A stretch of DNA of 64,000 bases, from positions 248,001 to 312,000 of the forward strand of contig NZ_JBBVMF010000006.1 of assembly GCF_038150125.1 (NCBI RefSeq), written 5' to 3'. The DNA is from SW132 sp038150125 (GTDB lineage: Bacteria; Bacteroidota; Rhodothermia; Balneolales; Balneolaceae). The notes beneath the pieces were generated by a model. That model was not told the DNA's origin, searched no databases, and saw only the letters and a list, made by a program, of their open reading frames with translations. Positions 26,901-35,425 of this stretch are shown here, one piece after another. Each line of letters starts with the position of its first letter. The first letter of the stretch is position 1. Both the position numbers and the translations under genes were made by a program.

Positions 26901-28994
26901 AGGCAGGATGATGGTTCGGTACATGATGTTGAAGCCGCACTGAAGGATAATCAGCTTATCATTGAACATGGCCAGTTCGAACAATTTGCAGATTACCGGG
27001 TTTCCATTCCCGCAAATGCGGTTCGTAATGCCGATGACGTGGGCAATACTACCTATTCCTGGACATTTACAACGATCTGGGCGCAGCCGGAGCAAGTTGC
27101 GCTTCAGCTGCCAATCGACAGCAAAGGTTCGGTTGAACTTCAGCCTACTTTGGAGTGGAAACCCGCCCTGCACGCCGAGAGCTACCAGGTACAGGTAAGC
27201 AGTGACATAGAGTTCACTCAAGCAATTGCTGATTCCGAAGTCCAGGACGGGTTAAGCTATGAGCTGCCAGAAACACTGGACTATAATCAGCGCTACTTCT
27301 GGCGTATAATGGCAAAAAACAGCACGAGCCGTTCAGAATGGTCGGATGAGCGGTCTTTCATAACAATTGCAGAAACACCAGATGTTGTTTTTCCCATAGC
27401 TGATGCCAGTCAGGTCAGCATCGCTCCCTTACTTGAATGGAGCTCTGCCTACAACACAACATTCAGGATCCAGCTTTCACAGTCAGGTGATTTTTCAGCT
27501 CCTGTGATTGACAAATTAACAAACGACACATCGTTACAGTTGACAGGTTTGGAGGACGACGAACTATATTATTGGCGAGTAAGAGTCGAAAATGAAAGAA
27601 CAAAGAGCGATTGGAATCTAGTATCTGCGTTCAGTACAAGGCCGGCTCCTCAAATAGCAGGTGAAACCGACGTTTTACGTGAACAAATTGAATTTGGGAA
27701 ATCCACTGTAAAAGCTAAGAACGATCTTTCGGATCGGGAATATCGTCTTGTGGGCCTGCCTGGTGGGGATCAGTATTCGGTGAGTGATCTTTTTGAGGGA
27801 AATTATGGAACCGACTGGAAGGCATTTCGGAAAGTTGGTACTGATGATGTATACCGGGAGTACAGCCAAAGCGACAAAAATTTCACTTTTTCTTCAGGTG
27901 GTGGATTCTGGGTATCCGGAACAAATACCCTGAACATTGAACTGCCCGTAGCCGGTGTAGAAACCAATGAAAATGACGCTTACACTGTTCCGTTACATCC
28001 GGGCTGGAATATAATTTCAAATCCACATACAAAGAACGTTAGTTGGCGTGATGTTCGGGTAATGAATGGTATTCACGGTGAAGTCTATAGCTACAATGGA
28101 CACTTTGCGGAAGCGGATACTCTGCACTCAGTTTATGGATATTACTATTATAATCCACCGGAGACCGCCCTCGACGCCCTCGAGATTCCCTACTCCGGTA
28201 TGGAGAACCGGCGGAAAATAGATAACAAGGGTGAGCTCTTGAATGCGGCATCCCTGGGCACACAGCCGACAGTAAAGCTTCATGCCGAATTTAATGAAGA
28301 GAAGAGATTAGCTAATGAACTGCTTTTCCCGGGTCTCGCTGAAAATCATTCGGATTTTGAGGAAGACGTAAACCGTTTAAAAAAGTATCATCCGCCCATG
28401 GCGATGAGTCGTACCGGAATGATGTTGATAAAGCCTGAATACGAAAACAGCAAAGGTATGATAAGAGATGTTTCAGAATACAATCGCCAGGGGAGTGAGT
28501 ATCATCTTCACATGAAAGCAGATAAAGGGTCCGTTTTTACATGGCGTGCTGAAATCGCTGATATGCCGGAAAATACCAGCCTGTTGCTCGTAAATGAAGA
28601 AAGTGATCAATCGTGGATGTTGCGACATGGAGAGACTGTGGAAGCGGTCATGGAGAAACCAGAAATGATCTATACGCTATTTGTGGGCGATAAATACTGG
28701 CTGGAACAAAAGGAACGGGAGTATTTGCCGCAAGATTTTGCACTGTTTCCCAACTACCCTAACCCGTTTAATGCAGCGACCACTATCCGGTACTCACTGC
28801 CGGAAAAGCAGAATGTTCGTCTTGAAATCTATGATGTAATCGGCCGGCGTGTGCAGGTGTTGATCAATGACGAACAGCCTGCAGGCTGGTATACGATGCG
28901 GTTTGATGCGAGCAGGCTGGCTAGTGGTGTTTATATCTATCAAATGACCACCGAGAACAACGTGACTTCCCGCAAAATGACGATTGTAAAATAA
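23913..28994 (+). CDS. giant secreted MBG/YDG repeat protein with T9SS sorting domain
   Basis: A 1693-residue protein with an N-terminal signal (MSLRRRTSFLLILAFYSLMI) and a C-terminal sorting domain (FPNYPNPFNAATTIRYSLPE ... GVYIYQMTTENN) for export by the type IX system. Between them are about seven MBG-type units of about 77 residues (KIYGESDPQLTY, KTYGEPDPYLAY, MTYGDEEPALKY, KIYGEADPELTF, KLYGSGDPEIRF, IVYGDEEPEELEY, FEGENDPEVPYK), broken by two YDG-type units (DKIYDGSPNARD at ~297; DKTYDGTSDVSG at ~612). Two Big_5-like Ig units follow at about 855-1060, then two fibronectin-like units, then a GWNIISNP region. This is a stalk-like cell-surface adhesin architecture; the ligand is unknown. 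The repeats are divergent at DNA level, so not a recent expansion. Confidence 0.9.
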   Translation: MYMQLINKKMSLRRRTSFLLILAFYSLMISPELSRSAENLSAVMYLSESSESGESTTNKSLLDKRYGDEPFELGQERTSDGLLISYTTEDPDLLAIDGNIATIRGAGTTVVTAATDETVDEQTEQVVTIQPSVLEINADGNQAKIYGESDPQLTYSAEGFVYDDDYDLITGSLSREAGEDTGEYDITRGDLSAGGNYSIQFRPADFEIQKRELDVTVERRLSKTYGEPDPYLAYSVSNFAEGDDKSILSGELSREAGEDAGVYAILAEGLDAGSNYNIRFQPAELTILQRSLMLDTFTAEDKIYDGSPNARDANFRDNRLSGDDLEFSYTAQFENPDAETNKTVIFSDIEISGGSDRQNYILNSTKGAAQATIFPRPVTVQALPVEMTYGDEEPALKYRISEGSIAEGDRLDGQLTRTGSQGAGEYEIQQGSLTAGGNYDISFEPAEFSITPRTLQVVVDGGQSKIYGEADPELTFEARNFAPGEDIEILSGSISRGNEEDVGSYPIKQNTLSAGRNYEIEFSSAEFEIKPKELLVEVIPHQTKLYGSGDPEIRFRATGFAFNDSETLLTGSPSRKSGEDVGFYYIQKGSLDAGTNYKIKFEPVEFEIMPRPLMLTNFKAGDKTYDGTSDVSGTDFQDNRVDGDKLEFDYHAAFERSDAGQDLLVHFTDIDIAGGEDQNNYKLQTTSWSVLADIKPRKLTVAARPVEIVYGDEEPEELEYKVTNGSLLEDDEFRGVLQRTGTENAGKYEIRQGTLTAGENYKIKFKPAAYLVKPKELTVTANGELWKFEGENDPEVPYKAVGFEYGDDRTIIDGSLEREQGETHGEYTILRGTLDAGPNYNILMENAVFSIFRTPPVAVQQSPVPDETRIETDAPITVQFDHSILLANADLISVTDPESRGIEFRVEAEGDHLRLIHDGLNNHTTYTVTIRDEALVNLDGIPSEEILWQFTTVMPPPVVDTHSPSDGAVGVGFTRPPVASFTQKVNAGNLAGITITRQDDGSVHDVEAALKDNQLIIEHGQFEQFADYRVSIPANAVRNADDVGNTTYSWTFTTIWAQPEQVALQLPIDSKGSVELQPTLEWKPALHAESYQVQVSSDIEFTQAIADSEVQDGLSYELPETLDYNQRYFWRIMAKNSTSRSEWSDERSFITIAETPDVVFPIADASQVSIAPLLEWSSAYNTTFRIQLSQSGDFSAPVIDKLTNDTSLQLTGLEDDELYYWRVRVENERTKSDWNLVSAFSTRPAPQIAGETDVLREQIEFGKSTVKAKNDLSDREYRLVGLPGGDQYSVSDLFEGNYGTDWKAFRKVGTDDVYREYSQSDKNFTFSSGGGFWVSGTNTLNIELPVAGVETNENDAYTVPLHPGWNIISNPHTKNVSWRDVRVMNGIHGEVYSYNGHFAEADTLHSVYGYYYYNPPETALDALEIPYSGMENRRKIDNKGELLNAASLGTQPTVKLHAEFNEEKRLANELLFPGLAENHSDFEEDVNRLKKYHPPMAMSRTGMMLIKPEYENSKGMIRDVSEYNRQGSEYHLHMKADKGSVFTWRAEIADMPENTSLLLVNEESDQSWMLRHGETVEAVMEKPEMIYTLFVGDKYWLEQKEREYLPQDFALFPNYPNPFNAATTIRYSLPEKQNVRLEIYDVIGRRVQVLINDEQPAGWYTMRFDASRLASGVYIYQMTTENNVTSRKMTIVK

Positions 28995-29293
28995 ACAGAC
29001 CCTCCCCCTCCGTACTGAGCCCTGGCGGTACTTGATAGGGAGGGGAGCTTTGAAATAAATTCATAGTCTATTAAAAGGAAAAAAGAAATACATTGTGTAG
29101 CCCATTTTTTAATGAGATCAGGAGACCGTCATAACAGGCACATTTTAGCGGCAGCCAAAATAGATGAGATAAGAATACTTTTTCTGATTTCTGCTCATGA
29201 AGACCAGTCTTTAAAAAGATAATCAATCATATCGGTATCTAACCGTAGTTTTGGCTGTATGCAGTTAGCGCTGCTGGTTATACTCAACAGTAA
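28995..29293. other. intergenic stretch with GC-rich inverted repeat
   Basis: Directly after the giant gene there is a palindromic block at about 28999-29047 (CCTCCCCCTCCGTACT ... TTGATAGGGAGGGGAG) that could end transcription, although no T run follows. The remainder is AT-rich with no gene seen. Confidence 0.4.
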
Positions 29294-29977
29294 TCAAGGA
29301 CTGATCAACGCATATACCAGCAGGTTCACGCCAAATCGAAGAGCCGCATCTGTAATTGATTGTGGATTGTCGTGTTCATCATATGCCCAGCCGTCAGATG
29401 GGTTGGATTCATACGTGTAAAGCACCACCATTCGCCCCTCATGGAAGATGCCAAATGCCTGGGGTGGCTGATTGTCATGCTCGTGTACTTTGGGCGGCCG
29501 GCCGTTGGGAAAGTTATACACGTTGGTATAGATAGGATGGTCGGCCGGAAGTTCGATGAGGTCTTCATCAGGAAAAATTCTTTCAAGGTAGGGCCGGATA
29601 TATTGATCCAAGCCGTAGTCATCATCCACATAAAGAAAACCGCCGGATTCCAGGTAGCGGCGAAGATTCTCCATTTCCGCTTCGTTGATGGATATATTGC
29701 CGTGCCCCGTGATGAACAAAAACGGATAGTTGAAAATGTCTCGGCTGCCAAGCTGCACGTCATCGTACTGCTCGCTGACGCTGATAGGCACCTGTTCTTT
29801 TACAAAACGGAGCATATTGGTTAAAGCTGTGGGTGAGCTGTACCAGTCGCCGCCGCCGCGATACTGAACACGGGCTATTTTAAACTCATCATCATCCTGC
29901 GCTTGTGCTTCAGCAACAGGAATGAGAGCAAGCGGCAGAATAAAGATGGCGGTAAGGAATAGATACTTCATAAACAT
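29294..29977 (-). CDS. DUF4159 domain secreted protein
   Basis: I start at 29977 (MFMKYLFLTAIFILPLALIP), which gives a signal peptide ending around AEAQAQ; the longer frame from 30118 has no signal. The mature part begins DDDEFKIARVQYRGGGDWYS and includes YPFLFITGHGNISINEAEME, SGGFLYVDDDYGLDQYIRPY, LPADHPIYTNVYNFP and MVVLYTYESNPSDGWAYDEH, the pattern of DUF4159 proteins, which have a GATase-like Rossmann fold. These proteins often occur with MoxR/DUF58 sets in Bacteroidota, but none of those are here. Function unknown; about 227 residues, exported to the periplasm. Confidence 0.8.
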   Translation of the reverse strand: MFMKYLFLTAIFILPLALIPVAEAQAQDDDEFKIARVQYRGGGDWYSSPTALTNMLRFVKEQVPISVSEQYDDVQLGSRDIFNYPFLFITGHGNISINEAEMENLRRYLESGGFLYVDDDYGLDQYIRPYLERIFPDEDLIELPADHPIYTNVYNFPNGRPPKVHEHDNQPPQAFGIFHEGRMVVLYTYESNPSDGWAYDEHDNPQSITDAALRFGVNLLVYALISP

Positions 29978-30246
29978 GTGCAACTGTTGTTGGCAAATCA
30001 ATTCGTCAGTAAAGATACGTTTTATACCAGTGGATGTTGTGTTGAAATCAATGCTGTCCAGAAAGGCGTCATCGCGGCCTCCGAGCCGGGAACTCCAATT
30101 CTTTCCCGATCTGTACACTCGCCATTGGTAACCATTTTACCGATACAAGAATGGGAGATCGCGGGTCTAAGCCCGCGATGACGTATGGGTGGATTTAAGA
30201 CTAATGACTTATACCTAAACCTAAACTAATCAACCAAACCACCAAT

Positions 30247-31140
30247 TTACTGATCCCACAACTCAGACCGAATCATGTCGGCACTTTTATCGGAAAGGAT
30301 ATACTGCAGTTTGAGGCGTTTTTTTTCCGGCACTTTCTGTTCAACCAGCCGTGCGCATGCGGGAGTGTAGACCACAAGGTCCGTGTTCCTCACAAAGAGC
30401 GGCAGAGACTTTCCATAGGTTGCCCCTGCTACAAAAGATCCGCTAAAGTTAATGGCCGATTTCAGCTGACTGATGATTTTCTGAATCGATTCTTCCTGGG
30501 CAGTTACCAGCCCGATAGCGTCCAAAGCGGCTCTGGCTACAATAGAGATCAGAATGTCCGCATCGTAATGATATACAACCGGCATGATGCGGATGGAATC
30601 ACCGGCGCCGTGAAATTCACTCACCAATTGGATAGGGATGAAGAGCGCATCATAAGTTAGCGCCTTATCGTAATCGTCGAGGCTGAGCGTATCGCTTTTT
30701 ACGCCCACCTGATCTTTGATGGAGCTCGACAAAATGGTAGCCAGCTCTTTAGTTTCGCCGATGGTAGCAATGCTTTGTATCCTGTCGGGCCACTCCAGGT
30801 AGCTGATCTGCTCGCCAAACAGGGTTTCAATTTCGGACTCATCAAGGCCGTATCCGATGAGCTCTTCAAGCAGTTCTTTCAGCTTTCCCGCTCCAATTTC
30901 GAGTCGCTCCGACTTATCCAGCGATGTGTTTTGCCGGTTTACGGTGAATCCGCGTCCCTGCTCGCCCGTAATCAGCCCTTCATCCTCCAGGTGACCGTAT
31001 GCTTTCCGGACGGTGTGGAAACTGACTTCAAGCTGACGCCCCAGTTCGCGGGTAGAGGGCAGAAGCTCGCCAACCTGAAACTGCTTGGTGGCAATCATCA
31101 GGCGAATACGATCGGCAATATGTTTGGCTGAGTTTTTCAT
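30247..31140 (-). CDS. GntR-family transcriptional regulator with atypical C-terminal domain
   Basis: A 297-residue regulator. The N terminus (about 1-68) is a GntR winged helix: IADRIRLMIATKQFQVGELL, PSTRELGRQLEVSFHTVRKA and YGHLEDEGLITGEQGRGF. The C-terminal 220 residues do not look like FadR, HutC or aminotransferase domains; they resemble a ligand-binding fold with SFVAGATYGKSLPLFV and VVYTPACARLVEQ. It starts 15 bp from the end of a dispersed repeat that separates it from the divergent small membrane gene. Which gene it controls is not evident; its own neighbours are the candidates. Confidence 0.8.
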   Translation of the reverse strand: MKNSAKHIADRIRLMIATKQFQVGELLPSTRELGRQLEVSFHTVRKAYGHLEDEGLITGEQGRGFTVNRQNTSLDKSERLEIGAGKLKELLEELIGYGLDESEIETLFGEQISYLEWPDRIQSIATIGETKELATILSSSIKDQVGVKSDTLSLDDYDKALTYDALFIPIQLVSEFHGAGDSIRIMPVVYHYDADILISIVARAALDAIGLVTAQEESIQKIISQLKSAINFSGSFVAGATYGKSLPLFVRNTDLVVYTPACARLVEQKVPEKKRLKLQYILSDKSADMIRSELWDQ

Positions 31141-31154
31141 ATTTTACGACTAAT

Positions 31155-31361
31155 GTTAAGTCAAATATGAATTGTCGTAAGCAACCTGTCAGCACCCACT
31201 GCCCCGAAGGGATCCCTATGGGGGATCTGACAGCGTTGATTTTTGACGCTGACATCCCGACCGCTGTCGGGACGGCAAAGCCCAGAGGGATCGGGACCAG
31301 AAAAACACCGGCACCTTGAATGCTGTCAGGTCTTTATTCGACAAATGTGAATTGACATGAC
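31155..31361 (+). mobile_element. MITE-like dispersed repeat, copy 1
   Basis: About 207 bp from GTTAAGTCAAATATGAATTG at the left to TCTTTATTCGACAAATG and AATTGACATGAC at the right. The ends are imperfect inverted repeats (16 of 23 positions pair). Inside are short hairpins (CCCGAC-CGCT-GTCGGG). A shorter copy with the same ends is at 54677-54811. The right end supplies the ATG used as the start of the next gene. No transposase. Confidence 0.65.
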
Positions 31362-31668
31362 ACTAGAAAGTACGGCAAAACTATTGCGTTCACCAATTAT
31401 AGAAGAGAACAAGATCAAAAAACTGATGTCTCCAAAACTGAAAATAATAGCGATTCTACAGGCGGTTTTTGCATTTATGATTGTATTCGCCCTGAACTAT
31501 TTTGCACTTGGCATGTCCGTAATCCTGAGTTTTTTAGGAGCGGCCGGGTTTACGCTGCTGCTTGGCGCCTGGGCCGGTTATCGGTACCAGCGATATCTGA
31601 AAAAACAGCAAATAAAGAAAGAGAAAGAGATCAGCGGAGAAGCCAAAGAGGAAGAAAAAAAGGCGTGA
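31357..31668 (+). CDS. small membrane protein, unknown
   Basis: A 103-residue protein with two hydrophobic helices (LKIIAILQAVFAFMIVFALNYF and VILSFLGAAGFTLLLGAWAG) and a strongly basic/acidic tail (QQIKKEKEISGEAKEEEKKA). The ATG at 31357 lies in the end of the dispersed repeat; an alternative start at 31426 (MSPKLKIIAI) keeps both helices and may be the original one. I do not recognise the family. It diverges from the GntR regulator gene. Confidence 0.55.
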   Translation: MTLESTAKLLRSPIIEENKIKKLMSPKLKIIAILQAVFAFMIVFALNYFALGMSVILSFLGAAGFTLLLGAWAGYRYQRYLKKQQIKKEKEISGEAKEEEKKA

Positions 31669-31730
31669 GGTACCATCATCCGATTGTAATGATCAGCCAG
31701 GCAACCTCAAGCCATTTTTATTTATTTATT

Positions 31731-32594
31731 CTAAACGCCTAGTTCCTGCATATATAATGCATTATCGCGGATGGCATTCATCGGTGTGGTGCCGGTATAT
31801 GCTTCCTGCTCCACAATAAATGCTTCCATGCCTTGTTCTACGGCAACGGGCAGCAGCTGTGTGAAATCAATAGCCCCGGTACCAAGTATGGTAGACTCCG
31901 GTTCATCGCCAGGCGCAATATCCTTCACATGCCCGGATGTAAAACGGCCTGGATACTTTCGCATCCATTCGGCGGGATCCTGACCGGCGGCCACAACCCA
32001 GTAAATATCCATCTGGTACTCTACAAGATCCGGGTCTGTATTCTCCATAAGTATATCATGGGGCATCTCGCCATCCTGCTCTTCGAAACTGTAGGCATGA
32101 TTGTGGTAGGCGAACCGGAGCCCTACATTATTGGCAATTTCTCCTATTTCGTTAAACTGATCAGCCATCTCCCGATAGCCATCAAGTGTATCCTGCGGTC
32201 CTATCCACGGACAAACGATAAACGTAAGGCCGATTTCCGCAGCTTCATTTGCCTTGCGTTCGAACTCTTCAAATACATTTGCGTGGCTGGAAATAGCGGT
32301 CATGCCCAGCTCGTCCAACAGGTTCTTAAACCCGGTATTCCCCATATTCCACCACATGCCCATAGACCCTTCATAGCTTTCGATCTGCGTATATCCAAAC
32401 TCGGCAACCCGGCGGAGCGTCGCTTCCGGATCATCCGCAATCACATCCCGAAGCGTGTATAACTGAAGACCGAAGTCCGTTTGGGTTGGCGATTGTGCCG
32501 GGCTGCATCCCTTTAAAAATGGAAGCGTCCCGATAGCGGCACCGCCGGCAAGCAGGCCCGACATTTTAAGAAACGTTTTACGATCGTAGGTCAT
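31731..32594 (-). CDS. sugar phosphate isomerase/epimerase-like secreted protein
   Basis: I start at 32594 (MTYDRKTFLKMSGLLAGGAA), giving a Tat/lipoprotein-like leader that ends with LKGCSPAQ, rather than at 32636. The 287-residue product is a TIM-barrel xylose isomerase-like protein: FGLQLYTLRDVIADDPEATL, VAEFGYTQIESYEG, GLRFAYHNHAYSFEEQ, VEYQMDIYWVVAAGQDP, FTSGHVKDIAPGDEP and GTGAIDFTQLLPVA. His/Glu/Asp metal ligands typical of the family are in the HNH, QMD and HVKD segments. Such exported members are common in Bacteroidota/Rhodothermota and act on sugars or polyols; the substrate is unknown. The TonB receptor upstream on the same strand is separated by a terminator, so it has its own promoter. 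Confidence 0.82.
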   Translation of the reverse strand: MTYDRKTFLKMSGLLAGGAAIGTLPFLKGCSPAQSPTQTDFGLQLYTLRDVIADDPEATLRRVAEFGYTQIESYEGSMGMWWNMGNTGFKNLLDELGMTAISSHANVFEEFERKANEAAEIGLTFIVCPWIGPQDTLDGYREMADQFNEIGEIANNVGLRFAYHNHAYSFEEQDGEMPHDILMENTDPDLVEYQMDIYWVVAAGQDPAEWMRKYPGRFTSGHVKDIAPGDEPESTILGTGAIDFTQLLPVAVEQGMEAFIVEQEAYTGTTPMNAIRDNALYMQELGV

Positions 32595-32745
32595 GATAGA
32601 TTTTTTTTGGTTAAGGTTACTTTCAGCATAGGCCAACCGGTCGATTGGTTAAAATAATTGATTAACAACACTATACAGAAGTTCTGGATTTACTTCAACG
32701 CTGGTTGGGATAAGTTCTGTAAAACAAAATTTTGCATTTCCAGCA

Positions 32746-32781
32746 TAAAAAAAGGCGGAATGCTTAATCCCGCCTTTTTTT
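32746..32781 (-). terminator. rho-independent terminator after TonB receptor gene
   Basis: On the minus strand the sequence is GGCGGGATTAAGCATTCCGCC followed by a run of seven T, with A residues before it. The 5-7-bp GC stem and the T run lie 25 bp after the TonB receptor stop codon. The A-run on the other side would make it work on the plus strand as well, but there is no plus-strand gene upstream. Confidence 0.85.
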
Positions 32782-32805
32782 GAGTTGTGATGAATGGTCA
32801 GGAAC

Positions 32806-35271
32806 TTATAACCTGAGACCGCTGAAATTATATTTCAACGACATCCAGAAAGTACGGCCTCTTGGTGCTGTTCCAAGCTGGTCTACTTTTTCTGTATCAA
32901 AGATATTGTTGATGCTTGCCTGGAACGAAAGGCCGGTTTGAGAAATATCAAACCCGGTGGAAAGATCCATCTCGAATTTTGATGGGAGCTCTTCGTCGTT
33001 GGTCAGGTCTCCGTCATCATCAAGCAGCACGTTTGTGTTCCAGTAACCTGATAGGAACTGGTAGCTGTCTTGCCAGCGGCCGTTAATTTTGAGAAATGGT
33101 TGTCTGAACATGTCGTTATTGAAGAACTCCTTCGCTGTAAATCCGCCTTTAATTTTAAGCGGTGGAGTGTTGAGCGGCAGTTGAGCGTCTGTTACATCGT
33201 TCGTGAAGTCAACCAGCTCGATCGCTGAGAGATTTGCATTGAGAATGTACTTATCAGTGAAATAATAATTCATTCCAATATCAAATCCTCTCACTTCAGC
33301 TTCACCAAAATTGATGTATGAAAGAAGTGCTGTAAATGTACTCCCATCTACCAGCACTTGTTCACCATTGCGGAATGCAACGGAATTGAACCCATCAGCA
33401 ACAACATCCGTACCGATAAAATTATTGTACCAGGAGTAGTAGCCTACGGCATCAACAAAAAGCTTTTCACCCAGAACTCCTTTATAGCCCAGTTCAAGGG
33501 AATTTACCTCCTCGGGTGCTATTGGGTCAATAGTGTTAATAACATTTCCGTTAGCATCTTGAATAGTGTAACCCTCCGTGTTTCCTCTAATCAGGAAATC
33601 GTAGTTTGGTGCAAACAGGTCGGGTATAGGAATGTATGCATGACTCTGGATAATAGATGGTGTTGTATAGGCCCGGTTGTAAGTTGCTCTTAGGTTATGG
33701 CCTGGAGCAACAGTAAATACAGCTGACGCCTTGGGACTAAACTGAGTGTCATAGTCGGAGTTTCCGTCAACGCGTGCCGCGGCGACGAGCTGAAGCCTGT
33801 CGGGGACCAGGTCGTAATCGAGCTGTGCATACCCGCCAAATAGTTCACGGCTAATGTTTTGTCCTTCACCATCTTCAAGATAAGTGCCCTGCGACTCAGG
33901 AAGAAAATTACGGTAATTCAAACCTGTGACGAGGTTGAGTGCACCGAACTGATTATTGTACTGCAGTTCCGCATCGTAGATTTCAGTGTCGTCAATAAAT
34001 GCGACGGCTTCACGGATACTTTCGATGTCAACCTGATCGAGAGGAACACCTGCATTAACGGTTGCCTGAACAGCTGGTACAACCTGGTTCAGCTGGTAGC
34101 TACCGGCTTTGTTACCCGTTCGCGATACCTGTGCGTACCAGTTGGTGTTGCTTAGCTGCAGAGTCTGAAAATCAACTTCCCAGCCTTTAATGCGGTTACG
34201 GCCGTTACTTGTGAGCGAGAACTGATCGGTGGATGACCATCCGTAAGTACCAGTTGCCTGCCAGTCGCCAAAGCGGTAGTAGAGCGATCCATTAATTTTT
34301 GTTGCGCCTACATCGTAATTCTCAACCACGTCTGTTTCAAAAACAGTATTTGCTGCCGTTGGCAATGTGCCCTGGGCCTGGTAGAAGTGAAGTCCGTCCT
34401 CACGCTGTGGTTTAAAATCCGTTGCCTGCATATACTGGCCGGTCACCTTATATCCAAACTTGTTGTTAACAGTGCCGGCAATCCGGTAGCTGATATCCCG
34501 CAAATCCTGGTTTCCGGCGCGTGTTTCGATGGTGACGCCTGACTGATCCCAGGGATCTTTCGTGGCCACATTGATCACACCTGAGCCTGAGTTCGGGCCG
34601 TAGAGTGCGGCTGCAGGGCCCAAAATCACTTCAATATTCTTAAGGTCGATTTTACTTGATGGCAGGAAGTTTCCCTGTGGCAGACCTGTGCCGCCAAGTG
34701 TGGCGAGCCGTCCGTCAATAAGAAACAGCATGCGGGTGTTAAAACTGCTATTAAAACCACGTGCAGAAATAAGCTGCGTGTTCATCCCGGCATTGGTGTA
34801 GTTGACACCTTTTAGGTTCGAAAGTGACGACATAAACGTTGAACCGCCCGAGTATTCAAGGTCTTCAGCTGAAACACGCTCAATGGTGATGGGCGATTCA
34901 AGCAGCTTTTCCGGCCGGCGGGAACCGGTCACAACAAGCTCGTCGCTCATGAAAGTGGTAGCTTCAAGCGTGATGTCTACATTGAGCGTTTGCCCGGATC
35001 TGACCTGAACTTCCTGCTCATAAGGCTGGAATCCCAGGTATGTAGCTCGCAGAATGTATGTTCCGGAAGGCACATTCTCAATTGTATAGTTTCCATCAAT
35101 GTCTGATGCGTCGCCATAGGTAGTTCCGCTTAGCATGATGTTCACACCTGCAAGCGCTTCCATTGATTGCATTTCAACAACCTGTCCTTCAATCATTCCA
35201 GTTGATTGTGCCATTATTGCCGGCGTGGCAATCAGGCAAAGTAAAAGTAGTAATGATAGTATTCGGTCCAT
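32806..35271 (-). CDS. TonB-dependent outer membrane receptor
   Basis: An 821-residue protein with signal peptide (MDRILSLLLLLCLIATPAIM), a carboxypeptidase-like regulatory domain (about 27-110: GMIEGQVVEMQSMEALAGVN ... GYTIENV-type; YLGFQPYEQEV), a plug domain (about 112-235: DELVVTGSRRPEKLLESPIT, VNVATKDPWDQSG) and a beta barrel that ends in FWMSLKYNFSGLRL. It imports a substrate across the outer membrane using TonB energy. Lacks an adjacent SusD. An interrupted palindrome, GTTTGAAA-TC-TTTCAAAC, lies about 80 bp upstream. Downstream is a strong terminator. It lies next to the acyl-ligase gene set and could feed it; the ligand is inferred only. Confidence 0.9.
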   Translation of the reverse strand: MDRILSLLLLLCLIATPAIMAQSTGMIEGQVVEMQSMEALAGVNIMLSGTTYGDASDIDGNYTIENVPSGTYILRATYLGFQPYEQEVQVRSGQTLNVDITLEATTFMSDELVVTGSRRPEKLLESPITIERVSAEDLEYSGGSTFMSSLSNLKGVNYTNAGMNTQLISARGFNSSFNTRMLFLIDGRLATLGGTGLPQGNFLPSSKIDLKNIEVILGPAAALYGPNSGSGVINVATKDPWDQSGVTIETRAGNQDLRDISYRIAGTVNNKFGYKVTGQYMQATDFKPQREDGLHFYQAQGTLPTAANTVFETDVVENYDVGATKINGSLYYRFGDWQATGTYGWSSTDQFSLTSNGRNRIKGWEVDFQTLQLSNTNWYAQVSRTGNKAGSYQLNQVVPAVQATVNAGVPLDQVDIESIREAVAFIDDTEIYDAELQYNNQFGALNLVTGLNYRNFLPESQGTYLEDGEGQNISRELFGGYAQLDYDLVPDRLQLVAAARVDGNSDYDTQFSPKASAVFTVAPGHNLRATYNRAYTTPSIIQSHAYIPIPDLFAPNYDFLIRGNTEGYTIQDANGNVINTIDPIAPEEVNSLELGYKGVLGEKLFVDAVGYYSWYNNFIGTDVVADGFNSVAFRNGEQVLVDGSTFTALLSYINFGEAEVRGFDIGMNYYFTDKYILNANLSAIELVDFTNDVTDAQLPLNTPPLKIKGGFTAKEFFNNDMFRQPFLKINGRWQDSYQFLSGYWNTNVLLDDDGDLTNDEELPSKFEMDLSTGFDISQTGLSFQASINNIFDTEKVDQLGTAPRGRTFWMSLKYNFSGLRL

Positions 35272-35349
35272 GTCAATCCCATGTTATGTGTTAGTGATTA
35301 GATCTAGTTCTGTAAGCTGTTGATTTTATTCACGCCAATCCTATGGTAC

Positions 35350-35367
35350 GTTTGAAATCTTTCAAAC
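35350..35367 (-). promoter_or_regulatory. palindrome upstream of TonB receptor gene
   Basis: GTTTGAAATCTTTCAAAC has perfect 8-bp inverted arms around a 2-bp centre, 79 bp before the receptor start. It could be an operator. It uses TTTGA/TCAAA half-sites like the marR-operon palindromes but in the opposite order, so I do not assign it to the same regulator. Confidence 0.35.
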
Positions 35368-35425
35368 ACTAAAGATAATATATTTTCCGCTGACCAGTTT
35401 GTCAAGGCTATTCGGGTTAATTAGC

